Shown: one piece after another, positions 36,898-45,905 of the stretch
Layout: each line of letters opens with the position of its first letter
Position numbering within the stretch: position 1 is the stretch's first letter
Assembly: GCA_038503035.1 (NCBI GenBank)
Contig: JAVSML010000029.1
Location: 1-64,000, forward strand
DNA from: Crocodylus rhombifer
Taxonomy: Eukaryota; Chordata; Crocodylia; Crocodylidae
DNA: 64,000 nucleotides
Direction of reading: 5' to 3'
Program-made: the position numbers and the translations under genes
The notes under the pieces: generated by a model
What the model was told of the DNA's origin: nothing
The model's input: the letters and a program-made list of their open reading frames with translations, nothing else
The model's database searches: none

Positions 36898-37385
36898 TGC
36901 TTTTATTTAATTGAGTCTGGGACTCTGAAACCTTTAATGGATGTGTAATATTTTTTTAGGAGAAAAAATATATAACATGATTATTAGCATGATTATAACA
37001 TGATCTTATTAACATGATTATTTATCAGATTGTCTTTTCAGGGTCAGGGTTTTCAAGAGTTCAGCTCCTAAACTAAGGCCAGCTTTCTGACAGTGAACCT
37101 TCCATTCATAATCCTTAAATGAAAGGACCATTATTACAAGTAACGAACAGTTCTCTGTTTTCATTATTCTGTTCTGAATATTGGGGCTTCTATGAACATG
37201 TAAATAGGAGTTGTTAGGTGCTGAGGACTTTTGAAAATAGTTATATTTAGTGTACAGCTATGAGGCAACATATAACTCTAAGGACAGGGGGAAAAAATTG
37301 AGTTTTTTTTTTTAAATTAAAGTAACAACATATTTTTTAAAGTAACAAAACATGAACAAAAAACATTTTTCTATAACTTTTTCAG
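36898..37385. other. GBA3 intron 2, 3' end
   Basis: AT-rich. Ends in a T-rich tract and CAG (AG at 37384-37385) in front of exon 3. A short AAAGTAACAA motif is repeated at about 37318-37350. Confidence 0.5.
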
Positions 37386-38162
37386 GAGTTTTAGATTACT
37401 ATAACAAGATCATTAATAATATGCTAGTGAATAGGATTCTGCCCATGCTCACACTGTATCGGTTTGATTTACACCTCAACCTTTAAAAGACTAAAGTGGT
37501 TGGAGTTCTGAAGACATCACTGAAGTTTTTGACAACTATGCACCATTTTGCTTCAAAACATTTGGATACCAAGTGAAATTGTGAATCTCACTATTAATAA
37601 GCCTTATGTTATTGTTGTGGATGGATATGAGAGAAGCATTGTGGCTCCATTTATAGTATAACCTGGCAGCTCATAATATAATGCTCATTTTAAAGTCTGG
37701 TACAGTTATGACTTGTTATTCAGATTGAAGCAACATGCTCTAAACTCATTTTGGGCAGATCCAGTAGATTCCACCTGTATTGCAGATCAAGAAGCTACTA
37801 AAAGTTATCTGGCCTTTACCTTGGGCTGGTTTGCCAATATGGTATTTAGTGACAGGCACTATCCAGCTGTCATGAAGTCCCAGGTCTCTGCTATAAGTTC
37901 AAAGTAAGGCTGCCTATCCTCAAGTCTTCCAGAATTTACTGAGGAAAAAAGACTATAATCAAGGGCACTTCTGACTTCTTTGCCATTAATTTATTATACT
38001 GCTTGCAAAATAAAACACCAAGAAAATCTACACAGTAAGCCAAGTGTTTCTGGGCACCAAGAAGCTGAACAGACAATGGACCCTTCCTGGCCTGTTGCCA
38101 CTGGGAGTGTATGGCTGGCTGTAGTACCATGGGTTTTACGCAGACTCCTGAAATATGTCAAC
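37386..38162 (+). pseudogene. GBA3: GBA3 pseudogene exon 3, heavily damaged
   Basis: The large central exon of the GH1 barrel. It opens DYYNKIINNMLVNRILPMLT, then after a 2-base CA insertion (37472-37473) continues PLKD-stop-SGW with TAA at 37492-37494, and VFDNYAPFCFKTFGYQVK. TGA at 37582-37584 sits where Trp is expected. Another 2-base insertion (37588-37589) precedes TINKPYVIVVDGYE, where the acid/base Glu is Lys (AAG 37599-37601). A further stop, a loss of about six codons after LLFRLKQ, TAA at 37905-37907, and two more shifts near 37950-37990 follow. Late blocks ADQEATKSYLAFTLGWFANM, YYTACKIKHQEN and VVPWVLRRLLKYVN confirm identity. The donor GTATGG is at 38163 in phase 0. Confidence 0.93.
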
Positions 38163-38822
38163 GTATGGTGTAGGACTCGTGATCCTTTGCCCATTGTTAG
38201 CCAAAACAAGGAGTTTGTATAGTGCAGTTTGGGCAATTTAGTTATGGCAAGACACCCAGATGCTGTAGCAATGAGTGACTGCTGTACCAGACACACTGTA
38301 CCAGAATGACTTTGTGTACCTTGTTTTGCTTTTGCATCCCGTCTTCTAGGAAAGTTGAAGACTGGGGGTGCTTTTATATTTGATAACTCAGATTGAGCTT
38401 ATTTTAGCATTTGAAATGACACACATGATCTATCAGCTATTGGACTTTAGAGATGATCTTTCTGATGCCAGCAGTCAGGCTTTCCTGGCATGCATCTTAC
38501 TGCTGGCAATGGGACATATTGCAACTGACAGTACCAAGGGGTTAAGGAGCAGTGACAGTAAGCAGATGCTAATGCAGAAAAGATATTTTAGTATTCTCAT
38601 TAAAATAAGTCATTTCTCTGCCTTCATGGATATTTGCACAGTTTTGCTTTCCCATTGTTACTTATAAAAGGTCAGCTCATGGAAAATTAAGTTAATAGGG
38701 TCAGTGCAATTTGATGAAAACTAGTTTTAGGTTGCAGCTTAGAGAAGATAGAGGGTAATGCACCTGATTTTATGGGCTTTCTTACATCTGTTCGAAATAA
38801 AACTTCTGCTCTCTTGTTCTAG
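38163..38822. other. GBA3 pseudogene intron 3
   Basis: A 660-base intron beginning GTATGG and ending in a TTGTTCTAG acceptor (AG 38821-38822). It joins phase 0 to phase 0. No repeat recognised inside. Confidence 0.8.
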
Positions 38823-38946
38823 GATACTTATAATAACTCTATAATTTACATCACTGAGAATGGGTTTTCCCAAAGTGACCCTGCTCCACTTGATGACACT
38901 CAATGTTGGGAGTATTTCAGGCTGACTTTATAGGAGATTTTAAAAG
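38823..38946 (+). pseudogene. GBA3: GBA3 pseudogene exon 4 (nucleophile motif kept)
   Basis: Reads [20 protein letters not shown] then [15 protein letters not shown], with the catalytic nucleophile Glu in ITENG intact. A TAG at 38931-38933 replaces the Gln expected before EIL-K. Family Arg before WEYFR is Cys here (TGT for CGT, a CpG-type change). The exon closes AAAAG|GTACAA at 38946 in phase 1, a usable donor. Identity to mammalian GBA3 is high by eye, so decay is not very old or the exon decayed slowly. Confidence 0.92.
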
Positions 38947-40093
38947 GTACAATTTAAAATGATGAAAGATCAATTGTGCAAACTTAATATAATTTTCCTT
39001 TGTGCCCATTTGCATTCAGCAATGACCAATGATTCTTGAAGTTAAAACTCATGTAAATCAGAATAAAGTGATGTGATTAGGAAAAAAAATGTTTAGCAGA
39101 AAGAAAAGCAAGTAGGTTTTCATCCTGCTTCACCATCTTGGAATGGAATAAAATGAAAATGTTCAGCACTTTGGGTTTTTGTAACTTTCTCCCTTGTCCA
39201 ACATATCTTGATAAACTGTGGCCTTCTGTCAATTGGTCATGGTTGGAGTTATGCTGTAGCCAAAATGGTCTATAGCAAGTATTTTTGTGTATGATATCTT
39301 TTATAGGATGGCACTTGATACCAGAAAGCTCTCTACATCTCTCCCAACTATACAGTTGGTCTAATAAAAGACATCACCCACAAAACTCCTGGTCCCTCAC
39401 TTTTGTCAAATGATATTTTTATGGACTGCCTGATTTAAAAAAAATAAAAATGGAACTTCATAATCCCCAGAGTTTAGGTTCATGTTTTTTCAAGTGAAAG
39501 AGTACCCACAGCTATGGCCCGGTTCTTAAAAAGTGCTTGCTGTTGTGCAGTTCTCATGGAACAAAATGGGAATTGCTGGGTGCTCAGTCTGTTTGAAAAC
39601 CCAGCACTGATGTCTGAGATGTTTGTTGTTACAAGAGGTTATGTCTGATTTAAGGAAAACTGAACTTAGTGAACTCCATTCAGTGTGTCTGTGATCCCCA
39701 GTAACATTTATCTCAGAGTACAGGTGACACATCATTTCAGTCCAGCTTGAACCTTTAGGGCTAGATTCTCAAAAGTGATTAGTGCTGCGGAAGCTCTACT
39801 CCTAGTAAAACAAATGGGATTTTTACCATTAGCTGTTATGAAAATTCATTTAAGAAGTGATTTTAACCCATGTGGTGAAGTTTTTGCTATATATCAGATT
39901 AGAATTGAATTTTAAAATGCAGTTTCTTTTATGATATCTAACCTTCCTATTTATCATAAATGATCACAAACATATAAATATCGTTATTGAATATTAGTAA
40001 TTTGGTAGCACGTTACCTTTTTATTTTGATTGCCTTTTTTTTCTCTTGCCACTTATGTATTCTTTTCCCTGTGTGAGCTTTGAACGACAAACC
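38947..40093. other. Non-coding, downstream of exon 4
   Basis: No final GBA3 exon was found (expected words CAWSLLDNFEW and RFGLF). It holds a short interspersed repeat at 39296-39395; the rest is AT-rich and unassigned. Confidence 0.5.
39296..39395. repeat. Interspersed repeat fragment (TTGGTCTAATAAAAGA type)
   Basis: Contains ACAGTTGGTCTAATAAAAGA (39352-39371), the complement of TCTTTTATTAGACCAACT found inside the small TIR element at 53283-53454. So both belong to one repeat family in opposite orientations. Class not identified. Confidence 0.5.
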
Positions 40094-40503
40094 GTATTAG
40101 GAAAGATTAAGAGACCTGGGACTGTTCTGCCTGGGGAAGAGAAGATGAGGGGGGACTAGAGAGCTGTCTATAACTACATAAGGAGTAAATACTGGGAGCC
40201 GGGAGAAAAACTGTTCACTAGGGCACCGTAGGTGAGGACAGGGAACAATGGCCATAAGCTATTAGAGGATGGTTTCAGGTTGAATGTAAGGAAGAACTTC
40301 TTTATGGTAAGGGTGACCAGAATCTGCAATAGCCTTTCCGAGGAGGTGGTGCAGTGCCCAACCTTGGAAGTCTTCAAGAGGAGACTGGACATACACCTTG
40401 CTGGGATCACTTGATCTCAGCAGTATTCCTGCTCAGAGCAGGTTGGTTGGATTTGATCGTCTTTTGAGGTCCCTTTCAGCCCTTAATTTCTATGATTCTA
40501 TGA
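40094..40503 (+). mobile_element. CR1 LINE 3' end
   Basis: Reads the CR1 C-terminal tail: RLRDLGLF-like start at about 40105, then NGHKLLEDGFRLNVRKNFFM, and VQCPTLEVFKRRLDIHLAGI. Closes with TTTCTATGATTCTATGA at about 40487-40503. Only the terminal 400 bases are present, the usual result of 5' truncation during insertion. Confidence 0.85.
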
Positions 40504-41150
40504 AAAATTCCTGTTCTACTGTCCTACCTTTACCTGCTCACTCCAGGTGCTAGTTTGGCCTCACCTCTGTGTATCAGAGAGATTGAACAAGTTTTCCTTT
40601 GAATCATTTGGAGTGGGTGTAAAGAGGCATAGTGATAGCATGCATTTCTTAGAAAGTTCCAGCTGAATGAGGTAGGGCCTGTCATTCATTACAGTTCCAG
40701 TCCAGCAGGCAGAGCTCATATTGTCTCTCTCCATCATTTACAGACTCACCAGTGACTTCCCTATTTACTGGAAGACTGTCGTCCTCATATTGGGGGACTG
40801 CTGATGTTGATAAAACCAACTAAGCCCTTAAACACTTGTGTGGACTCCCTGAAATCTATGGAACTATTCGCAAGCTTAGTCATACATATAGGCTTAAGGG
40901 AAGTGGTAGGTTACTATCTGGATGTTTTTTGTAGTGCAAGCACAAGAATCCCCAGTCTTGTTGAGGCCTCTGTGTAGTACAGCTATACAAATGTTAAATA
41001 TAGAGGTGTGACAAGAGCACTGCACCGTGGGTAGCAACACCACACAAGCAGCAGTGACCGCCAGTAGCTGCATGGCTGGCTAACAGTGGCAGCAGATGCT
41101 ATTTTTGTGCTCCCAAACTGGCACATGGGGCTGGTGCCCTTATCACCCCT
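40504..41150. other. Non-coding, no gene recognised
   Basis: Unassigned DNA between a CR1 tail and the large inverted repeat. Confidence 0.45.
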
Positions 41151-41564
41151 TGTAAAAGGAAGCCCTAGCCCTGGGATGGAGAGAAGAGTGCCAGGTGAGG
41201 GAAAGCAGTGAGGCTACTTTATTGCTAGTGCTTTTGTAACCCAGGGGAAAGGGTTGGCAGCCTGCAGGGGGCAAATAGATTGGCAGCACCTGGGCCAAGC
41301 TGGCAGGAGGCCTGGTCAGCTGACTGCAGGGGAAGGGTTAACTGGGATTTAAACCCTTCCTCAAGGCAGAGGCCAGAGGACTAGCTCTGCAGCAGGGAAA
41401 GATGGAGCCCTTGAGGGAGACAAGCATGAATACAAGCCACAGAGTGAGACTGAGGCCTTAGAGGAGGAGACCCTAATGGCTGGAAGGGAGCGAGTGCACC
41501 CCTGGGGATAGTTTATATTAACCCGGGGGGCCCTAGTCCACTGAGTGTTACCAACAAGTGAACA

Positions 41565-41606
41565 TACACACACACACAAAAAAGAGAGAAAAGAAAAGAA
41601 AAAAGC
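41565..41606. repeat. CA and A/G-rich simple sequence
   Basis: ACACACACACACA followed by an AAAGAGAGAAAAGAAAAG-type tract, in the centre of the large inverted repeat. Confidence 0.85.
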
Positions 41607-41618
41607 AACCCCGTCTTG

Positions 41619-41810
41619 GGTCAATATAAACAGTCCTTGAAGGGCTCCTGCTCCCCTGGGCCAATATAAACAGTCCCCAGTTCTCTAGGCTTACCCACTC
41701 TCCAGGCCTTCCCCTAGATTTACATCAGTAGTCCCCAGTCCTCCCAGCGCAGCTACTCCCCAGGACTCCCCCAGAGTTAATATAAACAGTCCCCAGCCTT
41801 CTAGGTACAC
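41619..41810 (+). repeat. Degenerate tandem units of about 40-60 bases
   Basis: The word AATATAAACAGTCC recurs at about 41622, 41662 and 41778, with a diverged form (TTTACATCAGTAGTCC) at about 41719. Each is followed by a CCAG..CT-rich stretch and CTCCCC. The units sit between the arms of the large inverted repeat. Confidence 0.6.
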
Positions 41811-42089
41811 GCAATCCTTTCTTGTCGTTAGGGTCTTGTCTCAGTCCTTTTCTGCTGTAGGGCTGGTCCCCTGGCCTCTGCCTTGTGGAAGGGTTTAAAT
41901 CCAAGTTAACTTCTCCCTTGCAGCCAGCTGACCAGACCTCCTGCCAGCTTGGCCCAGGTGCTGCCAATCCCCCTGCAGGCTGCCAGCCCTCTCCCTTGGG
42001 CTACAAAAGCCTTAGCCTTAAAGTGTCCCTGTTGCTTTCCCTCACTTGGGCCTCTCCTCCCCATGACAGGGCTAGAGTTCCCTGTTACA

Positions 42090-44741
42090 CCCTTCTCCCC
42101 TTCCCAGTTATGCTACTAGTTAAATAAAAAGGTTTACATTTTCCTTTCAAAGTAATCTACTAGAAAGGAAGACCAATGTTGTTATACCCATGGCATTCCC
42201 TTCCCAAGGCACTCAGTCACCAGTTTCTTAAATTTACCCATTAATTGCTGATCTAGAATGAACAATCCAGCTCAGGTGCTCAGCTTGGATGCGCTATATA
42301 CGCAGCATTTTTTGCTGCTCTGCCAAGGTATCTACTATATTCAACAGTTAAATGCTCTTCCATTTGTTAAATGCTACTTGAAGCAAAACACTTAATTGTT
42401 CTTTAAGTCTAGCTTCTCTACAACATCCTCCTGCCTTTGAGCTTACATTTCCAAATGATTAATATGGGTCCATTCATGCAATGAACTTCATGTGGGCACA
42501 GGGGTCTTTCTGAATTTTACTGCAGGATCTGGGGCTAACCTTCAGAAACTCTATTTTATCTCTTCATGATATAATGGGAACACATGAAAGCAGGGAAGTA
42601 AATATCCTTAACAAAGGCAACCCAATCTGGAATTTTCTGAATTGTTGTTGTTGCTACATTGAGAAAGGACATAGAAAAATGCAAAGTAGGAGAAATAAAA
42701 ATATCCAAGAATTAAAAAACAGTCAGAGAGATGGAAAAAGCTAAATTTACATACTTTCTAGGAGATGATGTGTGATTATGAGTTATAAAAATATTCTAGA
42801 TATTTACAGAAATGGAAGCAAAGACAATATTTAGGGCCTGATTCATCTGTCCTACATTTGCTTTAAGTACTTGATGCTTAAATTATACTAATGTCCCATT
42901 TAAGGTCACTTTGCAGTGGCAAAAAAGAACAGTATAAAAGACAGTTAGATCCTTGCACTCTGAGAATATAGTAGAACAAAGGGCACTGTACCATTTTAAC
43001 TGAGGTTGCAACCAGCTAATTTTGAACATATTATAATATAGTTGAAGCATAAGGATAGTTTGGTCAGTGGAGTAGGTCCTGTAAGTAATCATTGCGAATG
43101 TTTAAAAATGGAAATGGATTCAACTTATTTCTACAAATATCTTAACAGTCTTTTTGTGCTCTCAAACTGGCAAATGGCACATTAAGAGCGCCATCCTTCA
43201 ATAGGACGTGCTCCTAAGTCACTTAGGGAGTTTTGAAAATCCCACCTGTTGTGACTAGTGTAGCAAAGAGGTGGTACACAAATGGTTAAAACTCAAGTGC
43301 CTTCTATGATTATTATAATACTGGTAGATGTCTGAGTATGGGAAGGCATGGGACTCCCTACATGTGCAAAATAAAAATTCTAAACATTTTTAAATAAACA
43401 GGCTTCTGCTTATTTCTATTAATAGCACCAACCAATATTTTCAAAAGCGACTGGTGATTTTAATGTCTCCACTTTTTGAGTGATCACAGTGAAGCATCTT
43501 TAAGTGACTTGATTTTTACAAATAGCTGTATGCCTGTGATCTCAAATACTTCAATGTATCTTGGATTTTTGAGCCAAGAGCCAAAGCTCTCCAGATCACT
43601 AAAACTTGGCCCTGAAACTTAAATTGTAAGTATTTGAGGGCAGAGGAAGCTTTTCTTTTTCTTTCTTTCAGCTATCAGCACAATAGGATGTTTGTTTGTA
43701 TAGCAATCAACACAATAGGATGCTGATCATAATACAAATTATAATAAAACTGACTGGATAACTACCTTCTGCCTCATTTTTATATATACTTGTAAATTTA
43801 GTCACAGTGAATGGAGACTTTTCCTTTTTTGTTCCAAGCATGGATCAATCAGATTAGGAAAGGTAATATAAATATGAAATGTCAAATGCAGCAGCCAATT
43901 CTACAAATACATGTTATAGATAGAATGCACATACACAAGAGGGTTTTTTAAAAGGGGTATACTTGCCTTTGTATTTTCCTGTACTCTTTGAATAGATAAA
44001 AGCATACATATTTTAACAAAATTGGATACATTTATTTATTACCTGTATAACATCATAGGCAGACATGGTGCTTAAATAAATGAAAATGATGATTTCTCAC
44101 CCCAAGAATAAAGTCAGATGCAGTGCAGGAAGAGATGACTTAACAAAAAATGGACCAGGTATATGTGGAGGCCATGGATTACATCAGTGAAAGATTCAGA
44201 AGTGCCTCTTACTTTTGAGCTTTGTTTCTTTTTGGTCTTTAATTAAGAATAATGTCTAGCATGAAGATCCAAGTATAAAGTATCAGTGAAAGGCTGAACA
44301 ATTGACTTTGAAACAGAGGAGGGTAATTGTGTGGTGCATTGAGTTTAAAGTATTCTCCGGATATGGAACGATGTAAGGGAGGCAAGAGATAAAACATTGA
44401 GCTAAACTTGGAAAACGTGGTACAGAGGACATAGAAAACAACAGGACATGAGATGTGCTGCTAGGTTTCAAAGATGTAAACAGGAAAAGAGATGAGAGAG
44501 AACAGAAAAGTTGAGAATGATGTGTAGAAAGGTAAAGAGGAGAGAAAAATTAACAAGTTTTTAACAGTAAAGCTAGTGAGAGAGAGACAGAAATTTGGAA
44601 AACATCAGAGAGACCTAGGGAAAGAGAAGGTACAGCAGTATCTAGATGCATTATGAAAAAGAAATAAACCTATGTGACAGGTAAGATAATGAAACTCAGT
44701 AGTGAATTAGAAGTGGGTGTGAGTATGAGTGGGAAAAATAG
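42090..44741. other. Non-coding, no gene recognised
   Basis: AT-rich DNA with only short spurious frames. No exon, RNA gene or named repeat supported. Confidence 0.5.
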
Positions 44742-45008
44742 GAATCATAGAAAATTAGGGATGAAAGGAACCTCAGGAGGCCATCTAGTCCAACCCCTGC
44801 TCAAAGTAGGACCATCCCCAATTATATCTTCCCACCCCAGGCTTTGTCTAGTTGGGTCTTAAAATCCTCCAAAAGCAGAGATTTCACAACCTGTCTGGGT
44901 AACCTGTTCCAGTGCTTTACTACCCTCCTTACGATAAAGTTTTTCCTAACTTAAACTTCCCTTGCTGCAACTTGAGACCATTGCTCCTTATTCTGTTATC
45001 TGCCACCA
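44742..45008 (-). mobile_element. CR1 LINE 3' end, minus strand
   Basis: On the minus strand it ends AATTTTCTATGATTCCTATT, the same tail as copy e at 35220-35236. Upstream it reads the same nucleotide blocks, such as AGCACTGGAACAGGTTACCC and AGACAAAGCCTGGGGTGGGA. It is therefore the same CR1 subfamily, inverted. Only about the last 265 bases are present. Confidence 0.85.
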
Positions 45009-45099
45009 CTGATAACAGTGTATGCCATCATGAGCATGACTGGGGAGCTGGAAACCTCATATAAAAACCATATGCAAAGGGTTACTGTCTGGCATGAGG

Positions 45100-45703
45100 A
45101 TGTACACTGGTACAGGCTGGGAACTGACTGGCTAAGCAGCGGGGGATAATTCCTCTCTATTAAGTGCTGGTGATAACACATCTGGAGTACCGTCTGGTTT
45201 TGGGCCCCCCCACTACAGAAAGGTTGTGGACAAGTTGGAGAGAGTCCAGTAGAGGACAACAAAAATGGTTAGGGGGCTGGACATATAGTTATGAGAAGAG
45301 GTTGAGGGAGGTGGGCTTATTTAGTCTGGAGAAGAGAAAATTTGAGGGGGGGGATTTAATATCAGCCATCTACCACCTGAAGGCTAGTTCCAAAGAGGAT
45401 GGATCTAGGCTGTTCTAAATGGTGACAGATGACAGAACAAAGAGCAATGCTCCCAAGTTGCAGCAAGGGAAGTTTAGGTTAGATATTAGGAAAAGCTTTC
45501 TCATGAGGAGGGTAGCAAAACACTGGAACAGGTTACCCACAAAGGTTATAGGATCTCCAACTCTGGACATTTTTAAGACCTGGCTACACAAAGCCTTGCC
45601 TGGGGTTCTAGAGTTGGGGATGGACCCGCTTTGAGCAGGGGGATTGAACTAGATGACCTCCAGAGGTCCCTTCCAATCCTAATTTTCTATGATTTTGTGA
45701 TGA
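45100..45703 (+). mobile_element. CR1 LINE 3' end, plus strand
   Basis: Starts with ACTGGTACAGGCTGGGAACT (about 45107), the CR1 segment before EKDLGV, which is itself deleted here. It continues with LEYRLVLGPPTTERL-type damaged frames, then YEKRLREVGLFSLEKRKFEG (about 45290), GKFRLDIRKSFLMRRVAKHW (45467), and a tail TTTCTATGATTTTGTGATGATTCTATGA. It lies back to back with the minus-strand CR1 at 44742. Confidence 0.85.
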
Positions 45704-45711
45704 TTCTATGA

Positions 45712-45897
45712 CAGGGGCAGGCAATTATTTTGGGCAGAGGGCCACTTACTCAGTTTTGGCAAACCATCGAGGGCCACATGACAGGCAGCCAGGGCAGATA
45801 AATATTAATTTACTAAATTTTTTAGGTGCCCTGCAGGTCAGCTAGAATAGCCTGGTGGGCCACATCCAGCCCCAGGGCCACATTATACCCACCCCTG
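45712..45897. mobile_element. hAT-like MITE (186 bp) in a CR1 tail
   Basis: The left end CAGGGGCAGGCAATTATTTT and the complement of the right end (CAGGGGTGGGTATAATGTGG) are terminal inverted repeats. Flanks TTCTATGA (45704-45711) and TTCTGTGA (45898-45905) are an 8-base duplication with one mismatch. The inner GAGGGCCAC / GTGGGCCAC style is typical of hAT elements. It landed in the last bases of the CR1 tail, so it is younger than that CR1 insertion. Confidence 0.78.
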
Positions 45898-45905
45898 TTC
45901 TGTGA

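Larger units (their letters stand above)
18732..38946 (+). pseudogene. GBA3: GBA3, cytosolic beta-glucosidase, multi-exon pseudogene
   Basis: Intact GBA3 is a cytosolic family 1 glycosidase of about 469 residues that hydrolyses beta-glucosides and related glycosides by a retaining mechanism with two glutamates. Four of the expected coding exons are recognisable, in order, with spliceosomal introns, so this is not a retrocopy. The nucleophile motif ITENG is intact in exon 4, but the acid/base motif in exon 3 reads TINKP instead of TINEP. Lesions include a disturbed start, an out-of-phase first junction, a GC at the exon 2 donor, at least six in-frame stops and about four frame shifts in exon 3, and a TAG in exon 4. 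The last exon, expected to hold the C-terminal substrate-pocket strand, was not found in the remaining 25 kb. Intron 2 absorbed a CR1 cluster. Whether an intact paralog exists elsewhere cannot be told from here. Confidence 0.9.
41151..42089. repeat. Large inverted repeat (palindromic element)
   Basis: Left arm about 41151-41400 and right arm about 41840-42089 are reverse complements at high identity by eye. Both contain GGCAGCCTGCAGGGGG, GGCAGCACCTGGGCCAAGCT and GGATTTAAACCCTTCC in the left-arm sense. Outer ends are TGTAAAAGG-AAGCCCTAGCCCTG (left) and the complement TGTAACAGGGAA-CTCTAGCCCTG. The roughly 440-base centre holds a CA/A-rich simple tract and four loosely tandem units. No coding frame with known motifs. 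It may be a foldback element or two copies of one repeat inserted head to head. Confidence 0.75.

Noticed and set aside
18732..38946. Functional GH1 gene or another paralog (lactase-like, klotho-like)
   Set aside because: Exon 2 and exon 4 words match cytosolic beta-glucosidase best by eye, and the stops and shifts in exon 3 rule out a working frame.
18732..38946. Processed (retro-copied) pseudogene
   Set aside because: Large introns with recognisable acceptor and donor sequences separate the exons.
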